DNA of 64,000 nt from Pseudarthrobacter sp. C4D7. GTDB taxonomy: Bacteria; Actinomycetota; Actinomycetes; Actinomycetales; Micrococcaceae. A program made the translations under genes and the position numbers. The DNA lies in contig NZ_JABFMW010000006.1 in NCBI RefSeq assembly GCF_013359725.1, positions 1 to 64,000 on the forward strand. The letters are read 5' to 3'. Position 1 is the stretch's first letter. Every line of letters starts with the position of its first letter. Of the stretch, positions 18,233 to 30,040 are shown one piece after another. The notes beneath the pieces were generated by a model. The model saw nothing but the letters and a program-made list of their open reading frames with translations, had not been told where the DNA came from and searched no databases.

Positions 18233-19170
18233 TCGTAAACCTGCCCGACACCACCACCTCGAAGGTCTCCAAGAAGCTCATGTCCCTGCGCGAGCAGGGC
18301 GGGGTGATCGCGCTGGGCCGGGTGCTGACCCTTGTGGTGGTCACCAAGTCCGGGCTCGAGGAAGAAGCGATCGAGGCCGCAAACGACGCATCCCGTGAAC
18401 ACCCGTGCCGGATCATCGTGCTCGCCGATGCCGGGAAGGACCACGCGGACCGGCTCGACGCGCAGATCCGGGTTGGCGGGGACGCCGGCGCGTCTGAGGT
18501 CATCGTGCTGCGCGGCTACGGCGAACTGGCACGTGAATCGGAGTCCCTGGTGGCCGCGCTGCTGCTCCCGGACGCTCCGATCGTGGCCTGGTGGCCCCAC
18601 GGCGCACCCGAGAACGCCTGCGAAACCTCCATCGGGGCGATCGCGCACCGGCGCATCACCGATTCCGCGAATGAACCCGACCCCCAGGCCGCCCTGGAGC
18701 GGATCCACCGGACCTACAAGGCTGGGGACACCGACCTCGCATGGACCCGTCTGACAAACTGGCGCATCCAGCTTGCAGCTGCCCTGGATGAGGTGGACTC
18801 GTCGCCCGTGACCGCCGTAGCGGTCGAGGGCGCCTCGGACTCGCCGTCGACCATCCTGCTGGCCGCCTGGCTGACCTTGACCCTGGACGCACCGGTGACC
18901 ATCGTGGCGGACCCCGCCGGAACCGGCATCCGCCGGGTCCGGCTCAGCCGTCCCGGCGGGGACGTCCAGCTGTTCCGCCCAGGCCTGTCCATCGCCGAAC
19001 TCACCCAGCCCGGCCAGCCGGCGCAGCGGATCTCCCTGCCGCGCCGGAGCCTGCGTGACTGCCTCGCCGAAGAACTCCGCCGCCTGGACCCCGACGAAGT
19101 GTTTGGTGAAGTGATTACTATTGGACTGCCACGAACCAACCTAAGGAGCGTCCGACCCAGTGAGCGGTGA
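18229..19170 (+). CDS. opcA: Glucose-6-phosphate dehydrogenase assembly protein OpcA
   Basis: Allosteric or assembly partner of Zwf. It is a 313-residue protein with the OpcA landmarks IVLADAGKDHADRLDAQIR, PIVAWWPHGAPEN and a conserved ITDSANE segment. It is coupled to zwf by an ATGA overlap and overlaps pgl by 11 nt. No catalytic motif is expected. Confidence 0.96.
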   Translation: MIVNLPDTTTSKVSKKLMSLREQGGVIALGRVLTLVVVTKSGLEEEAIEAANDASREHPCRIIVLADAGKDHADRLDAQIRVGGDAGASEVIVLRGYGELARESESLVAALLLPDAPIVAWWPHGAPENACETSIGAIAHRRITDSANEPDPQAALERIHRTYKAGDTDLAWTRLTNWRIQLAAALDEVDSSPVTAVAVEGASDSPSTILLAAWLTLTLDAPVTIVADPAGTGIRRVRLSRPGGDVQLFRPGLSIAELTQPGQPAQRISLPRRSLRDCLAEELRRLDPDEVFGEVITIGLPRTNLRSVRPSER

Positions 19171-19978
19171 CCCACGCGTAAGCATCCATCCTGATTCGTC
19201 CGTCCTGATGGCAGCCATCGCGGCGCGCCTGATCACCAAGCTTGTTGATATCCAGGACAAGTACGGCGAAGCCACGGTGGTGCTCACCGGGGGGACCGTG
19301 GGAATCGGCACGTTGAAAGCTGTAGCGGACTCCCCTGCGGCGCCCGCCGTCGACTGGTCCAAGGTCAATTTCTGGTGGGGTGACGAACGCTTCGTTGGTT
19401 CTGCGGATCCGGAGCGGAACACCAAGCAGGCTTTTGACGCGTTGCTCTCGCACATCCCGGTGGACCCGCAGCGGATTCATTCGCCGGGCTCCGCCGATGA
19501 TTTCGAGACGCCTGAGGAAGCTGCGGAAGACTACGCGCGCCAGTTGCGGGACGCAGCAGCAGCTGAACACGCTGCCGACATGTCCGATGACAGGCCCGAA
19601 GAGCCTTCCTCGCTGCCCCGCCTCGACGTGGTGCTGCTGGGTGTGGGTCCTGACGCGCACATCGCTTCGCTGTTCCCGGAGCAGGGTGGTGTCCGCGAAA
19701 AGGAACGGACCGTGGTTGGGGTGCGGAACTCCCCCAAGCCGCCGCCGCTGCGGGTCTCCTTGACCCTGCCTGCCATCAACACGGCTGCTGAGGTCTGGAT
19801 GGTGGTGGCCGGTGAAGACAAGGCCGGCGCCGTGGGGCTTGCCCTGGCCGGGGCGAATCCGGTTCAGGTCCCTGCGTCGGGTCCCCGGGGAACGTCCCGC
19901 ACCCTGTGGCTCATTGACGAAAACGCAGCCTCACGTGTCCCGGAGCAGCTGGTCCGGAAGGACGCCGCGGGCGCGTAG
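19160..19978 (+). CDS. pgl: 6-phosphogluconolactonase
   Basis: Hydrolyses 6-phosphogluconolactone, the product of Zwf. Features of the NagB/SIS-like family are clear: VLTGGTVGIG, NFWWGDERFV and LLGVGPDAHIASLFPEQ with the catalytic-site histidine. 272 residues, GTG start overlapping the end of opcA. Its last 48 nt overlap the 3' end of rbpA on the other strand, leaving no room for a separate terminator between these convergent operons. Confidence 0.95.
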   Translation: MSGDPRVSIHPDSSVLMAAIAARLITKLVDIQDKYGEATVVLTGGTVGIGTLKAVADSPAAPAVDWSKVNFWWGDERFVGSADPERNTKQAFDALLSHIPVDPQRIHSPGSADDFETPEEAAEDYARQLRDAAAAEHAADMSDDRPEEPSSLPRLDVVLLGVGPDAHIASLFPEQGGVREKERTVVGVRNSPKPPPLRVSLTLPAINTAAEVWMVVAGEDKAGAVGLALAGANPVQVPASGPRGTSRTLWLIDENAASRVPEQLVRKDAAGA

Positions 19979-20326
19979 CTTTTCCAGCGCTCCGGCCAGG
20001 ACGTCTTCGGCGTCCTGGCCGGAGCGCCGTTCTTTAACGTATTCCAGATGACTCTTGTAGCCGTCGTCAAAGGGGTCGTCAGGGGCTGCTGCCTGGCCGT
20101 CCCGGGAAGCAGTGGCGCCGCACCGGCGGCAGTCCCAGGTCCGCGGGATCTGGTCTTCGGGCATTTTCAGGAACACGGGCTGGGTCTCGTGGCCTTTGGC
20201 GCACCAGTAGGACACCCGGATGCGCGGAAGGGGCCGCGACGATGATTCGTTGGACTGGAGGGTTGATCCGGAGCCCGCGACAACTCCGGCACGGGTTCCG
20301 CGAAAGCCTGACGCTGGATGGATCAT
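19931..20326 (-). CDS. rbpA: RNA polymerase-binding protein RbpA
   Basis: Actinobacterial transcription factor that binds the housekeeping sigma factor and RNA polymerase. The core has a CAKGH...WDCRRCG arrangement of cysteines able to hold zinc, then a PFDDGYKSHLEYVKERRS helical sigma-interacting segment. 131 residues, slightly long because of a 10-12 residue C-terminal tail (LPDQLLRDT) encoded over the end of pgl. AGGAG lies 8 nt before the ATG. Monocistronic, between secG's terminator and pgl. Confidence 0.93.
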   Translation of the reverse strand: MIHPASGFRGTRAGVVAGSGSTLQSNESSSRPLPRIRVSYWCAKGHETQPVFLKMPEDQIPRTWDCRRCGATASRDGQAAAPDDPFDDGYKSHLEYVKERRSGQDAEDVLAGALEKLRARGVLPDQLLRDT

Positions 20327-20371
20327 GAAAACTCCTGCCTCGAAGCGGACGCCGGAGCCCTGCAGCTTTAA

Positions 20372-20408
20372 AAACTGTGGCTGCCGGGTGAACCGACAGC
20401 CACAGTTT
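20372..20408 (-). terminator. Terminator downstream of secG
   Basis: A perfect 12-bp stem AAACTGTGGCTG/CAGCCACAGTTT with a 13-nt loop, continued on the minus strand by a TTTTTAAAG run. It separates the gap-pgk-tpi-secG unit from rbpA. Confidence 0.85.
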
Positions 20409-20461
20409 AAGTGCCCGGGACGGGCAGCGGGAGGGCCACAGGGCCCTATCCGGCGGATTCC

Positions 20462-20719
20462 TTAGGAGTCGCCGGCCCCGCTGAACCGCATGATCAGGCC
20501 GAGGGCAATAATCACGATGCCCCAGGTGACACCCAGGATGATGGTGAAGCGGTTGAGGTTGCGCTCTGCCACGCCTGAGGAGCTGAGGCCTGAGCTCATG
20601 CCGCCGCCGAACATATCGGACAGCCCGCCGCCGCGTCCTTTGTGCAGCAGGATCAGGAGCGTCAGCAGGAGGCTGGTGATGCCCAGGAGGATCTGCAGAA
20701 TGACATGAAGAACGTCCAC
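20462..20719 (-). CDS. secG: Preprotein translocase subunit SecG
   Basis: Small component of the SecYEG channel. 85 residues with two hydrophobic spans (ILQILLGITSLLLTLLILLH and FTIILGVTWGIVIIALGLIM) joined by the Gly-rich cytoplasmic loop KGRGGGLSDMFGGG, which is diagnostic. It follows tpiA by 48 nt on the same strand. Confidence 0.96.
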   Translation of the reverse strand: MDVLHVILQILLGITSLLLTLLILLHKGRGGGLSDMFGGGMSSGLSSSGVAERNLNRFTIILGVTWGIVIIALGLIMRFSGAGDS

Positions 20720-20767
20720 GACGGCCTTTCGAAAGTTGGGATTGCGGGAGCGTGTGCCGGTGCCGGA

Positions 20768-21583
<816 letters not shown>

Positions 21584-21613
21584 GTAATCTCCAAAAAGTT
21601 CTTGATATGTGTT

Positions 21614-21647
21614 CGGCCGGCAGGCTGCGATGGCAACCTGCCGGCCG
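21614..21647 (-). other. GC-rich hairpin between pgk and tpiA
   Basis: A near-perfect 15-bp stem (one mismatch) with a 4-nt loop in the 133-nt pgk-tpiA gap, 70 nt after the pgk stop. No T-run follows on the minus strand, so it may be an mRNA processing or stability element, or a partial terminator tuning tpiA-secG expression. Confidence 0.6.
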
Positions 21648-21716
21648 GAGGACTGCGAAGTCCGTTACTGCCGGACCGCAGCGGTGGGCATGCCCGCCCG
21701 CTTTACCGTCCTGGTC

Positions 21717-22943
21717 CTAGCGGTCCAGAACGCTGAGGCCGGGGAGCTCCTTGCCTTCGAGGTACTCCAGGCTGGCGCCGCCGCCGGTGGAAATGTGGCC
21801 GAACTGGTCGTCACTGAATCCCAGGGTGCGTACTGCCGCGGCGGAGTCGCCGCCGCCTACCACGGTGAACCCGCCGGTCTCCGTCAGCGCCTGCGCGATG
21901 GCACGGGTGCCTGCGGAGAATGCCTCAAACTCGAAGACACCCATGGGGCCGTTCCAGAAGACGGTCCGTGCGCCCTTGATGCGCTCGGAGAACGCGGCAG
22001 CGGTATCGGGCCCGATGTCCAGTCCGATGCCCTGGGCACCAAAGCTGCTGCCCTCGATGGCGTCGGCCGGCACTGTCTGGTGCGCGGCGTCGGCGGCAAA
22101 CTTCTCCGCCACCACAACGTCCGTGGGGACCACGAATTCGGTTCCGGCATCCGCGGCACGCTTCAGGTAGTCCTGGACCACCGGGATCTGGTCCTGTTCA
22201 AGGAGGCTGGAGGCGACCTTGTGGCCCTGCGCTGCCAGGAACGTGAAAAGCATGCCGCCGCCCACCAGGATGGTGTCAGCCTTGCCGATCAGGTTGTTGA
22301 TGACGGCGAGCTTGTCCGAAACCTTGGAACCGCCCAGAACAACCACGTAGGGCCGCTGGGTGTCCGTGGTCAGCTTCCGAAGGACCTCGACCTCGGTGTG
22401 CACCAGGTCGCCCAGGTACGACGGCAGCCGGGTGGCGACGTCGTAAACGCTGGCGTGTTTGCGGTGGACGGCGCCGAAGGCATCATCCACGTAGGCGCCG
22501 TTGCTGCCGGTGAGTGCCACCAGTTCGTCGGCGAACGCACCGCGCTCGGCGTCGTCCTTGCTGGTCTCCCGGCCGTCGAAGCGGACGTTCTCGAGGACGA
22601 GGGCTTCACCGTCCTGCAGGGATGCAGCGGCTGCCTTCGCGGCGCTGCCGACGGTGTCGGCGGCCAGGGTGACCTTGAAGTCCGCCAGTTCGGCGAGGCG
22701 GTCCACTGCAGGGCGCAGGGAGTACTTGTCCTCAGGAGCGCCCTTGGGGCGTCCGAGGTGGGCTGTTACCAGCACGCGGGCACCGGCGTCCGTGAGCTTT
22801 GCCAGCACTGGGAGCGAGGCCTTGATGCGGCCGTCGTCAGTGACTGTAGAGCCGTCGAGCGGCACATTCAGGTCACTTCGAACCAGAATGTACCGCCCGC
22901 GGACACCTTCAGCGATCAGTTCGTTGAGGGTGTGTGATGTCAT
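21717..22943 (-). CDS. pgk: Phosphoglycerate kinase
   Basis: Makes ATP from 1,3-bisphosphoglycerate. 408 residues from the ATG of [10 protein letters not shown]; the frame stays open upstream into the end of gap, but that extension has no family sequence. [10 protein letters not shown] near the N-terminus, [22 protein letters not shown] and the ATP-binding [13 protein letters not shown] are present. It begins 10 nt after the gap stop. Confidence 0.97.
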   Translation of the reverse strand: MTSHTLNELIAEGVRGRYILVRSDLNVPLDGSTVTDDGRIKASLPVLAKLTDAGARVLVTAHLGRPKGAPEDKYSLRPAVDRLAELADFKVTLAADTVGSAAKAAAASLQDGEALVLENVRFDGRETSKDDAERGAFADELVALTGSNGAYVDDAFGAVHRKHASVYDVATRLPSYLGDLVHTEVEVLRKLTTDTQRPYVVVLGGSKVSDKLAVINNLIGKADTILVGGGMLFTFLAAQGHKVASSLLEQDQIPVVQDYLKRAADAGTEFVVPTDVVVAEKFAADAAHQTVPADAIEGSSFGAQGIGLDIGPDTAAAFSERIKGARTVFWNGPMGVFEFEAFSAGTRAIAQALTETGGFTVVGGGDSAAAVRTLGFSDDQFGHISTGGGASLEYLEGKELPGLSVLDR

Positions 22944-22953
22944 GTGTCTAACC

Positions 22954-24057
<1,104 letters not shown>

Positions 24058-24128
24058 TTAACACGGAGGGCGACCAGCCTCATTGCTGAAGGCTAACCGC
24101 CTTCCGTGACCTATCTTACGTTTAACTT

Positions 24129-24158
24129 GGTCCGCCCCCGCAAGTGCGGGGACGGACC
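24129..24158 (-). terminator. Hairpin between sodA and gap
   Basis: A 14-bp stem with one mismatch (GGTCCGCCCCCGCA against TGCGGGGACGGACC) and a 2-nt loop, 66 nt downstream of the sodA stop. No long T-run. The stretch from here to gap also holds a small GAAGGC/GCCTTC hairpin (24088-24104) in the probable gap leader. Confidence 0.6.
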
Positions 24159-24223
24159 GTCCACATCGCGGCCGGTTTAAGTCCGAATGTGAAGTTTGTT
24201 ACAGCCATGCATGGCGCAGCTCA

Positions 24224-24850
24224 CTACGGCAGGGTGATGAGACCCGTGGCGTTGGTGCGTGCTGCCTCGAAGCGCTGGGCGACGTCGGCCCAGTTGACGA
24301 TGTTCCAGAACGCCTTGACGTAGTCGGCCTTGACGTTGACGTAGTCCAGGTAGAAGGCGTGCTCCCACATGTCCAGCATCAGCAGCGGGGTGGTGCCCAG
24401 CGCGACGTTGCCCTGCTGGTCGTAAAGCTGCTCGATGACCAGGTTCCCGCCAATGGGTTCGTAGGCCAGGAAACCCCAGCCCGAGCCCTGCAGGCCGAGG
24501 GCCGCGGCGGAGAACTGGGCCCGGAATGCGTCGAAGGAGCCGAAGGCGTCATCGATCGCGGCGGCCAGTTCGCCCTCGGGCTTGTCGCCGCCGTCCGGGG
24601 AGAGGTTCTTCCAGAACACCGAGTGGTTGATGTGGCCGCCGGTGTGGAACGCAAGGTCCTTCGAGAGACGGTTGATGTTGGCGAAGTCGCCCTTTTCCCG
24701 TGCTTCGGCCAGCTGGGCCAGGGCATTGTTGGCCCCTGCCACGTAGGTGGCGTGGTGCTTGCTGTGGTGCAGCTCCATGATCCGCGCAGAAATGTGCGGT
24801 TCGAGGGCGGCGTAATCGTAGCTGAGTTCCGGCAATACGTACTCGGTCAC
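24224..24850 (-). CDS. sodA: Superoxide dismutase [Mn/Fe]
   Basis: Detoxifies superoxide. From the GTG at 24850, preceded by GGAGGATTTT, the protein has 208 residues. Metal-ligand segments [13 protein letters not shown] and [11 protein letters not shown] are intact, with [11 protein letters not shown] and [10 protein letters not shown] of the Mn/Fe family between. Metal choice cannot be told from sequence alone. Apparently monocistronic. Confidence 0.96.
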   Translation of the reverse strand: MTEYVLPELSYDYAALEPHISARIMELHHSKHHATYVAGANNALAQLAEAREKGDFANINRLSKDLAFHTGGHINHSVFWKNLSPDGGDKPEGELAAAIDDAFGSFDAFRAQFSAAALGLQGSGWGFLAYEPIGGNLVIEQLYDQQGNVALGTTPLLMLDMWEHAFYLDYVNVKADYVKAFWNIVNWADVAQRFEAARTNATGLITLP

Positions 24851-24908
24851 AAAATCCTCCAATATCGTGGACCTGGAAGGCCCGGTTGGTAACTCTTGGA
24901 TTGTGCAT

Positions 24909-24927
24909 CCGGGCATCTGGTGCCCGG
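24909..24927 (-). terminator. Small hairpin after whiA
   Basis: CCGGGCA-TCTGG-TGCCCGG, a 7-bp perfect stem 26 nt after the whiA stop, flanked by an A/T-rich AATTATTT stretch. A plausible end for the uvrC-rapZ-yvcK-whiA transcription unit. Confidence 0.5.
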
Positions 24928-24952
24928 AATTATTTCTGATTCTATGGGGCGC

Positions 24953-25933
24953 CTATTCGTCCAGCATTTCAGGCGTCACATTGGCGTCCGTTCCAGGAAT
25001 GCCCAGGTCAAGTGCGCGTTTGTCCGCCATGGCCAGCAGGCGGCGGATCCGGCCGGCAATCGCATCCTTGGTCATCACGGGGTCCGCAAGGCGGCCCAGC
25101 TCGTCAAGGCTGGCCTGTTTGTGCGCCACCCGCAGTTCGCCTGCGTATTTCAGGTGGTCCGGGACGTCGTCGCCCAGGATTTCCAGGGCGCGTTCCACGC
25201 GGGCGCCGGCCGCCACGGCTGCCTGGGCGGAGCGGCGCAGGTTGGCGTCGTCGAAGTTGGCGAGGCGGTTTGCGGTGGCCCTGACTTCCTTCCGCATCCG
25301 GCGCTCCTCCCACACCATCAGCGCGTCATGGGCGCCCATGCGCGTCAGGAGCGCGGCGATGGTGTCGCCGTCACGGATGACCACGCGGTCCACTCCCCTG
25401 ACCTCGCGTGCCTTGGCCTGGATGTCCAGCCGGCGGGCAGCGCCCACCAGGGCCAGGGCCGATTCCGGTCCCGGGCAGGTGACTTCCAGGGAGGACGAGC
25501 GGCCGGGTTCGGTCAGCGAACCGTGCGCCAGGAACGCCCCGCGCCATACGGCTTCGGCGTCGGCGGCCGAACCATTGACGACGGCGGACGGCAGGCCGCG
25601 CACGGGGCGGCCACGTCCGTCCAGCAGGCCGGTTTGGCGGGCCAGGGCCTCGCCGTCGCGGACCACGCGGACCACATAGCGGCTGGCGCGCCGCAGCCCG
25701 CCGGCGGAAACCACGATGATTTCGCTCTGGTGTCCGTAGACCTCGGCGATGGCGGCGCGGAGCCGGCGCGCAGTGGACGCCAGGTCCACTTCCGCCTCGA
25801 TGACGATCCTGCCGGAAATAATGTGCAGTCCCCCGGCGAACCGGAGCATTGCGGAGACTTCAGCCTTGCGCACTGATGACTTCTTGATGTCCAGACGGGA
25901 CAGTTCTTCCTTGACCGATGCTGTCAGTGCCAT
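24953..25933 (-). CDS. whiA: DNA-binding regulator WhiA
   Basis: Conserved Gram-positive regulator (sporulation in Streptomyces, division and growth elsewhere). 326 residues: an N-terminal degenerate LAGLIDADG-homing-endonuclease-like fold ([32 protein letters not shown]) and a C-terminal helix-turn-helix ([22 protein letters not shown], written here in part). It follows yvcK by 9 nt. This non-sporulating context suggests a growth or division role (inference). Confidence 0.96.
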   Translation of the reverse strand: MALTASVKEELSRLDIKKSSVRKAEVSAMLRFAGGLHIISGRIVIEAEVDLASTARRLRAAIAEVYGHQSEIIVVSAGGLRRASRYVVRVVRDGEALARQTGLLDGRGRPVRGLPSAVVNGSAADAEAVWRGAFLAHGSLTEPGRSSSLEVTCPGPESALALVGAARRLDIQAKAREVRGVDRVVIRDGDTIAALLTRMGAHDALMVWEERRMRKEVRATANRLANFDDANLRRSAQAAVAAGARVERALEILGDDVPDHLKYAGELRVAHKQASLDELGRLADPVMTKDAIAGRIRRLLAMADKRALDLGIPGTDANVTPEMLDE

Positions 25934-25942
25934 GGCACCTTC

Positions 25943-26962
25943 CTAACTGTTCCCAAAAATGTCCTGGTACGCCGTGGCCAGCCGGAGCGGCTCATGGACG
26001 GGGCGGCGTCCCGACGCCCCTACTTTACCCAAGACCACCTCTGCCCCGATCATGCCGGCGGCCTTCTCGAACTCCTCGCGGTCCGGTACGGATGCGGGGT
26101 CCGCCAGGACCACGTCCACGCTGAAGTCCGGAGCGTAGCGCCGGAGGACGTGGAGATGGTCGGCCGCCGTCATGCCGCTGGTCTCCTTGGTGTCAGTGGC
26201 GAGGTTCATGGTCAGGCACCGTTTGGCGGGCGTGCTGCACAGCGCCTGCCGCATCTCGGGCAGCAGCAGGTGCGGCAGGACGGACGTGTACCAGGAGCCG
26301 GGGCCCAGGATGACCCAGTCGGCGAGTTCGATGGCGGTCAACGCTTCCGTGCAGGCGGGTGCCGACTCCGGGAGCAGGCGGACGTTCTCCAGAGATCCCG
26401 CCACGGCGCAGCGGGCCTGCCCGTGGACCGTCTGCAGCACCGATGTCCCATCCGGCGCCGTCACCCGGACGTCGCCTTCAATGGTCAGCGGGACCGTGGA
26501 CATGGGCAGGACCTGGCCGCGGGCACCCAGCAGTGCACCGGCCCACTTGAGCCCTGCGACGGCGTCGCCCAGCAGCTCCCACAGCGTGACGATCAACAGA
26601 TTGCCCATGGCATGTTCGTCCAGGGACCCGCCGGGGCCCTTTCCGGCCCGGAACCGGTGCTGCATGACGTCGCGCCACGTGCGTCCCCAGTCGGTGTCGT
26701 CGCAGAGCGCAGACAGCGCCATGCGGAGGTCCCCCGGCGGGAGGACGCCGTACTCCTCGCGCAGGCGCCCGGACGATCCGCCGTCGTCCGCCACCGTGAC
26801 GACGGCGGTGAGTTCGGAGGTGAGCAGGCGCAGTGCGGACAGCGAGGCCGACAGGCCGTGGCCGCCGCCCAGGGCAACGACGTTGGGGCCCTTGTCCTGC
26901 TGGACCGAGCCCTTGCCAGCGGCCGGCGGCACCAGGGGCAGGGCTCCGGTGAAGAGCGCCAT
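25943..26962 (-). CDS. yvcK: YvcK/CofD-like gluconeogenesis factor
   Basis: UDP-sugar-binding regulator of the YvcK (CuvA/GlmR) family, related to CofD. 339 residues; the nucleotide-binding GGGHGLSASLSALR and TVADDGGSSGRLR are clear, with MNLATDTKETSGM further on. Members influence cell wall precursor flux and growth on gluconeogenic carbon. It lies in the conserved rapZ-yvcK-whiA cluster, overlapping the rapZ stop by 1 nt. Confidence 0.95.
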   Translation of the reverse strand: MALFTGALPLVPPAAGKGSVQQDKGPNVVALGGGHGLSASLSALRLLTSELTAVVTVADDGGSSGRLREEYGVLPPGDLRMALSALCDDTDWGRTWRDVMQHRFRAGKGPGGSLDEHAMGNLLIVTLWELLGDAVAGLKWAGALLGARGQVLPMSTVPLTIEGDVRVTAPDGTSVLQTVHGQARCAVAGSLENVRLLPESAPACTEALTAIELADWVILGPGSWYTSVLPHLLLPEMRQALCSTPAKRCLTMNLATDTKETSGMTAADHLHVLRRYAPDFSVDVVLADPASVPDREEFEKAAGMIGAEVVLGKVGASGRRPVHEPLRLATAYQDIFGNS

Positions 26963-27933
26963 TACTCGCGGCCCAGGTCCCGGTGCGCGGTGGTCACCGT
27001 GACCCGCGGATACTGGGCCAGTTTCTTGGACAGTTCCACGGCCACGGCAACAGAGCGGTGCTTCCCGCCCGTGCAGCCCACGGCGATGGTGGCATAGTGC
27101 TTGTTCTCCCTGCGGTACCCCTCTAGGACCGGCTCCAAGGCAAGGACGTAGCGGTCCACGAAGGTCTTGACGCCCTCGGCCTCCAGCACGTAGTCGCTGA
27201 CGTCCTTGTCCAGGCCGGTCTGCGGGCGCAACTGCGGCACCCAGTGCGGGTTGGGAATGAACCTGACATCGGCCACGTAGTTGGCATCGACGGGCAGCCC
27301 GTATTTGAAGCCGAAGCTCATGACGTTCAGCCGCAGTGCCACGGGACCGGTTTCGCTGAAGAGTTCAGTGATGGCGGTCGCCAGGCCATGGACGTTGTAG
27401 TTGGACGTGTCGAGGACGACGTCGGAGCTGTCGCGCAGCTCCTGCAGCAGCTCGCGTTCGGCGGCAATCCCGTTGAGGATGCGGCCACCGCCCTGCAGGG
27501 GGTGCGGGCGGCGGCCCTGCTCGAACCGCCGGACCAGAACGTTGTCGCTGGCGTCGAGGAACAGGACGCGGAAGGTCACGCCGCTGGCGGCGAGTGCCCC
27601 CAGGGCTGCGCGGATATCCGCGAAGAGGCCCTTGCTGCGGACGTCGATCACCACGGCCAGCCGGGGAATCGATTGCGGGGCGTGTGACACGAGTTCCGCG
27701 AGCGTGCCCAGCATCTGCGGCGGAAGGTTCTCCACGACATACCAGCCGTGGTCCTCCAGCGCGTCCGCGGCGGTGCTTCGTCCGGCGCCGGACATTCCGG
27801 TGACCACCAGCAGCTCCGCTTCGAGCGGCTTAACGGGTTCCAGCCCGTCGTGGCCTGCTCCGGATCCCGCCGTCGTGTCTGCCATGAAGCCTGCCCCGTT
27901 TCCTCGTCGTCCCACGGGCCGCCGCGCTGGCAT
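26962..27933 (-). CDS. rapZ: RNase adapter / nucleotide-binding protein RapZ
   Basis: P-loop protein; in enterobacteria it targets GlmZ sRNA, while in actinobacteria the role is less clear. Walker [15 protein letters not shown] is near residue 45 and the C-terminal ligand-binding [10 protein letters not shown] is intact. The start at 27933 has a good AAAGGAC site; an ATG 16 codons later (27885) would also give a normal N-terminus. Part of uvrC-rapZ-yvcK-whiA. Confidence 0.94.
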   Translation of the reverse strand: MPARRPVGRRGNGAGFMADTTAGSGAGHDGLEPVKPLEAELLVVTGMSGAGRSTAADALEDHGWYVVENLPPQMLGTLAELVSHAPQSIPRLAVVIDVRSKGLFADIRAALGALAASGVTFRVLFLDASDNVLVRRFEQGRRPHPLQGGGRILNGIAAERELLQELRDSSDVVLDTSNYNVHGLATAITELFSETGPVALRLNVMSFGFKYGLPVDANYVADVRFIPNPHWVPQLRPQTGLDKDVSDYVLEAEGVKTFVDRYVLALEPVLEGYRRENKHYATIAVGCTGGKHRSVAVAVELSKKLAQYPRVTVTTAHRDLGRE

Positions 27934-27952
27934 TGCCCGTCCTTTACCCTAG

Positions 27953-29953
27953 CTAAGATTCAATAATTTCGCCGGTGGCCATGTTGATCGCCGGCACCGT
28001 GGCAGGCTCGGCTCCGTCCGCTGCGAAGTGGTTCACGATGGCGCCGGCCAGGGCCGGTCCGATGCCTTTTGCCTCCGCGAGCTCTTCCACCGTGGCGGCC
28101 TTGACCCCCTTGACGGAGCCAAAGTGCGCCAGCAGGGCTTTGCGCTTGGACGCACCCAGGCCGGGCACGGCGTCAAGTGCCGATACGGTCATGGCCTTGC
28201 CGCGCTTCTGGCGGTGGAAGGTGATGGCGAAGCGGTGGGCCTCGTCGCGGATCCGCTGAAGAAGGTACAGCCCCTGCGAGGTGCGGGGAAGGACCACCGG
28301 GAAGTCGCTGTCGGGAAGCCAGACTTCCTCCAGCCGTTTGGCCAGTCCCACCACGTAGACGTCGTCAATGCCCAGATCCTGGAGTGCGCGCGCGGCTGCA
28401 TTCACCTGCGGCTGGCCACCGTCCACCACCACCAGGTTGGGCGGGTAGGCGAACTTGGCCTTCGGCGCCGGCGTGGTGGTATCCAGCGCGGCGTCTCCCG
28501 GGGCCGTGTCCGGTCCGCCGGGTTCCAGCACGGATTCGTCCACCTGCGCCGACTTGTCCTGGAGGTAGTGGCGGAACCGGCGCGTCAGGACGTCGTGCAT
28601 GGCGGCGGTGTCATCTGCGGCTGCGGCGCCGGTGATGGAGAACTTGCGGTAGTCGGACTTCTTCGGCAGCCCGTCTTCCACCACCACCATGGAGGCCACC
28701 ACGTTGGTGCCCTGGACGTGCGAGACGTCGAAGCACTCGATCCGCAGCAGCGGCACGGGGAGGTCCAGGGCTTCCTGCAGCTCCTGCAGGGCCTGGGACC
28801 TGACGGTGATATCCCCGGCCCGGCGCGTCTTGTGGAGCCTCAGTGCGTGTTCGGCGTTTTCACGCACGGTGGACATCAGTGCCGCTTTGTCCCCGCGCTG
28901 GGGTACGCGGATGTCCACCTTGGCGCCGCGGATCCCGCCCAGCCACTTGGCCAGGTCTTCGGTGTTGCTGGGCTCCACAGGTACCAGGACTTCCCTCGGC
29001 AGGCGGCCGTGCGTGTCGCCGTCCTCGCCGTAGACCTGCTGGAGCAGGTGCTCCACCAGGTCCGGGGTGGTGAAGTCCTCCACCTTTTCCACCACCCAGC
29101 CCCGCTGGCCGCGGATCCTGCCGCCCCGGACGTGGAACACCTGGACGGCCGCCTCCAGTTCATCCTCGTGCAGGGCGAAGACGTCAGCATCGGTGTCCTC
29201 GGCCAGCACCACGGCATTGCGTTCGAACACCTTCCGCAGCGCGGTGATGTCATCCCGCAGCCGGGCGGCGTGCTCGTAGTCGAGCTTTGCCACGGCATCG
29301 CCCATCTGCTTCTCCAGCTTGGTGATGAACCGTTTGGCTTCCCCGCCCATGAAGGCGCAGAAATCGTCAGCGAGGGCCTGGTGGTCTTCCGGCGAGATCC
29401 GTCCCACACAGGGCGCGGAACACTTGTCGATATATCCCAGCAGGCAGGGCCGGCCGCTGGCTTGGGCCCGTTTGAAGACGCCGGCGCTGCAGCTCCGTAC
29501 GGGGAAGACCCGCAGCAGGGTGTCCATGGTTTCCCGGATGGCACCGGCCGTGTACGGTCCGAAGTAGCGGGTGCCTTTCCGCTTGTCCCCGCGCATGACC
29601 TGCACCCGGGGGTACTTCTCGCTCATGGTCACGGCAAGGTAGGGATACGTCTTGTCATCCCGGAACACCACGTTGAAGCGCGGCTTGAATTCCTTGATCC
29701 ACGTGTATTCCAGCTGCAGCGACTCCAGTTCGCTGCCCACCACGGTCCACTCGACGCTGCTGGCGGCGTGGACCATCGCATAGGTTTTGGGCAGCAGCCC
29801 CGCAGGGTTGGCGAAGTAGGAGTTCAGCCGGGACCGGAGGCTTTTCGCTTTGCCTACGTAGATGACCCGGCCGTGCGGATCACGGAACCGGTAGACGCCA
29901 GGGTTGGTGGGGATTTCACCGGTTTTTGGCCGGTAACTTGCTGGATTTGCCAC
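27953..29953 (-). CDS. uvrC: Excinuclease ABC subunit C
   Basis: Makes both incisions in UvrABC nucleotide excision repair. 666 residues in the expected order: GIY-YIG nuclease (PGVYRFRD...[16 protein letters not shown]), Cys-rich [16 protein letters not shown] domain (about 205-240, [19 protein letters not shown]), RNase H-like endonuclease ([12 protein letters not shown]), and C-terminal helix-hairpin-helix ([18 protein letters not shown]). First gene of the rapZ-yvcK-whiA run, 19 nt upstream of rapZ. Confidence 0.97.
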   Translation of the reverse strand: MANPASYRPKTGEIPTNPGVYRFRDPHGRVIYVGKAKSLRSRLNSYFANPAGLLPKTYAMVHAASSVEWTVVGSELESLQLEYTWIKEFKPRFNVVFRDDKTYPYLAVTMSEKYPRVQVMRGDKRKGTRYFGPYTAGAIRETMDTLLRVFPVRSCSAGVFKRAQASGRPCLLGYIDKCSAPCVGRISPEDHQALADDFCAFMGGEAKRFITKLEKQMGDAVAKLDYEHAARLRDDITALRKVFERNAVVLAEDTDADVFALHEDELEAAVQVFHVRGGRIRGQRGWVVEKVEDFTTPDLVEHLLQQVYGEDGDTHGRLPREVLVPVEPSNTEDLAKWLGGIRGAKVDIRVPQRGDKAALMSTVRENAEHALRLHKTRRAGDITVRSQALQELQEALDLPVPLLRIECFDVSHVQGTNVVASMVVVEDGLPKKSDYRKFSITGAAAADDTAAMHDVLTRRFRHYLQDKSAQVDESVLEPGGPDTAPGDAALDTTTPAPKAKFAYPPNLVVVDGGQPQVNAAARALQDLGIDDVYVVGLAKRLEEVWLPDSDFPVVLPRTSQGLYLLQRIRDEAHRFAITFHRQKRGKAMTVSALDAVPGLGASKRKALLAHFGSVKGVKAATVEELAEAKGIGPALAGAIVNHFAADGAEPATVPAINMATGEIIES

Positions 29954-30040
29954 CTATCAAGTCTACTGAGTCGGGCCGGGCCTCCTTGCCATCCCGCGGT
30001 ACCGGCCCGGCCGGACCCCCAAGGGGCCGCGGTGTGCGGC

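Noticed and set aside
24088..24104. Small hairpin in gap leader as a riboswitch
   Set aside because: Only a 6-bp stem with a 5-nt loop; no conserved aptamer elements recognised.
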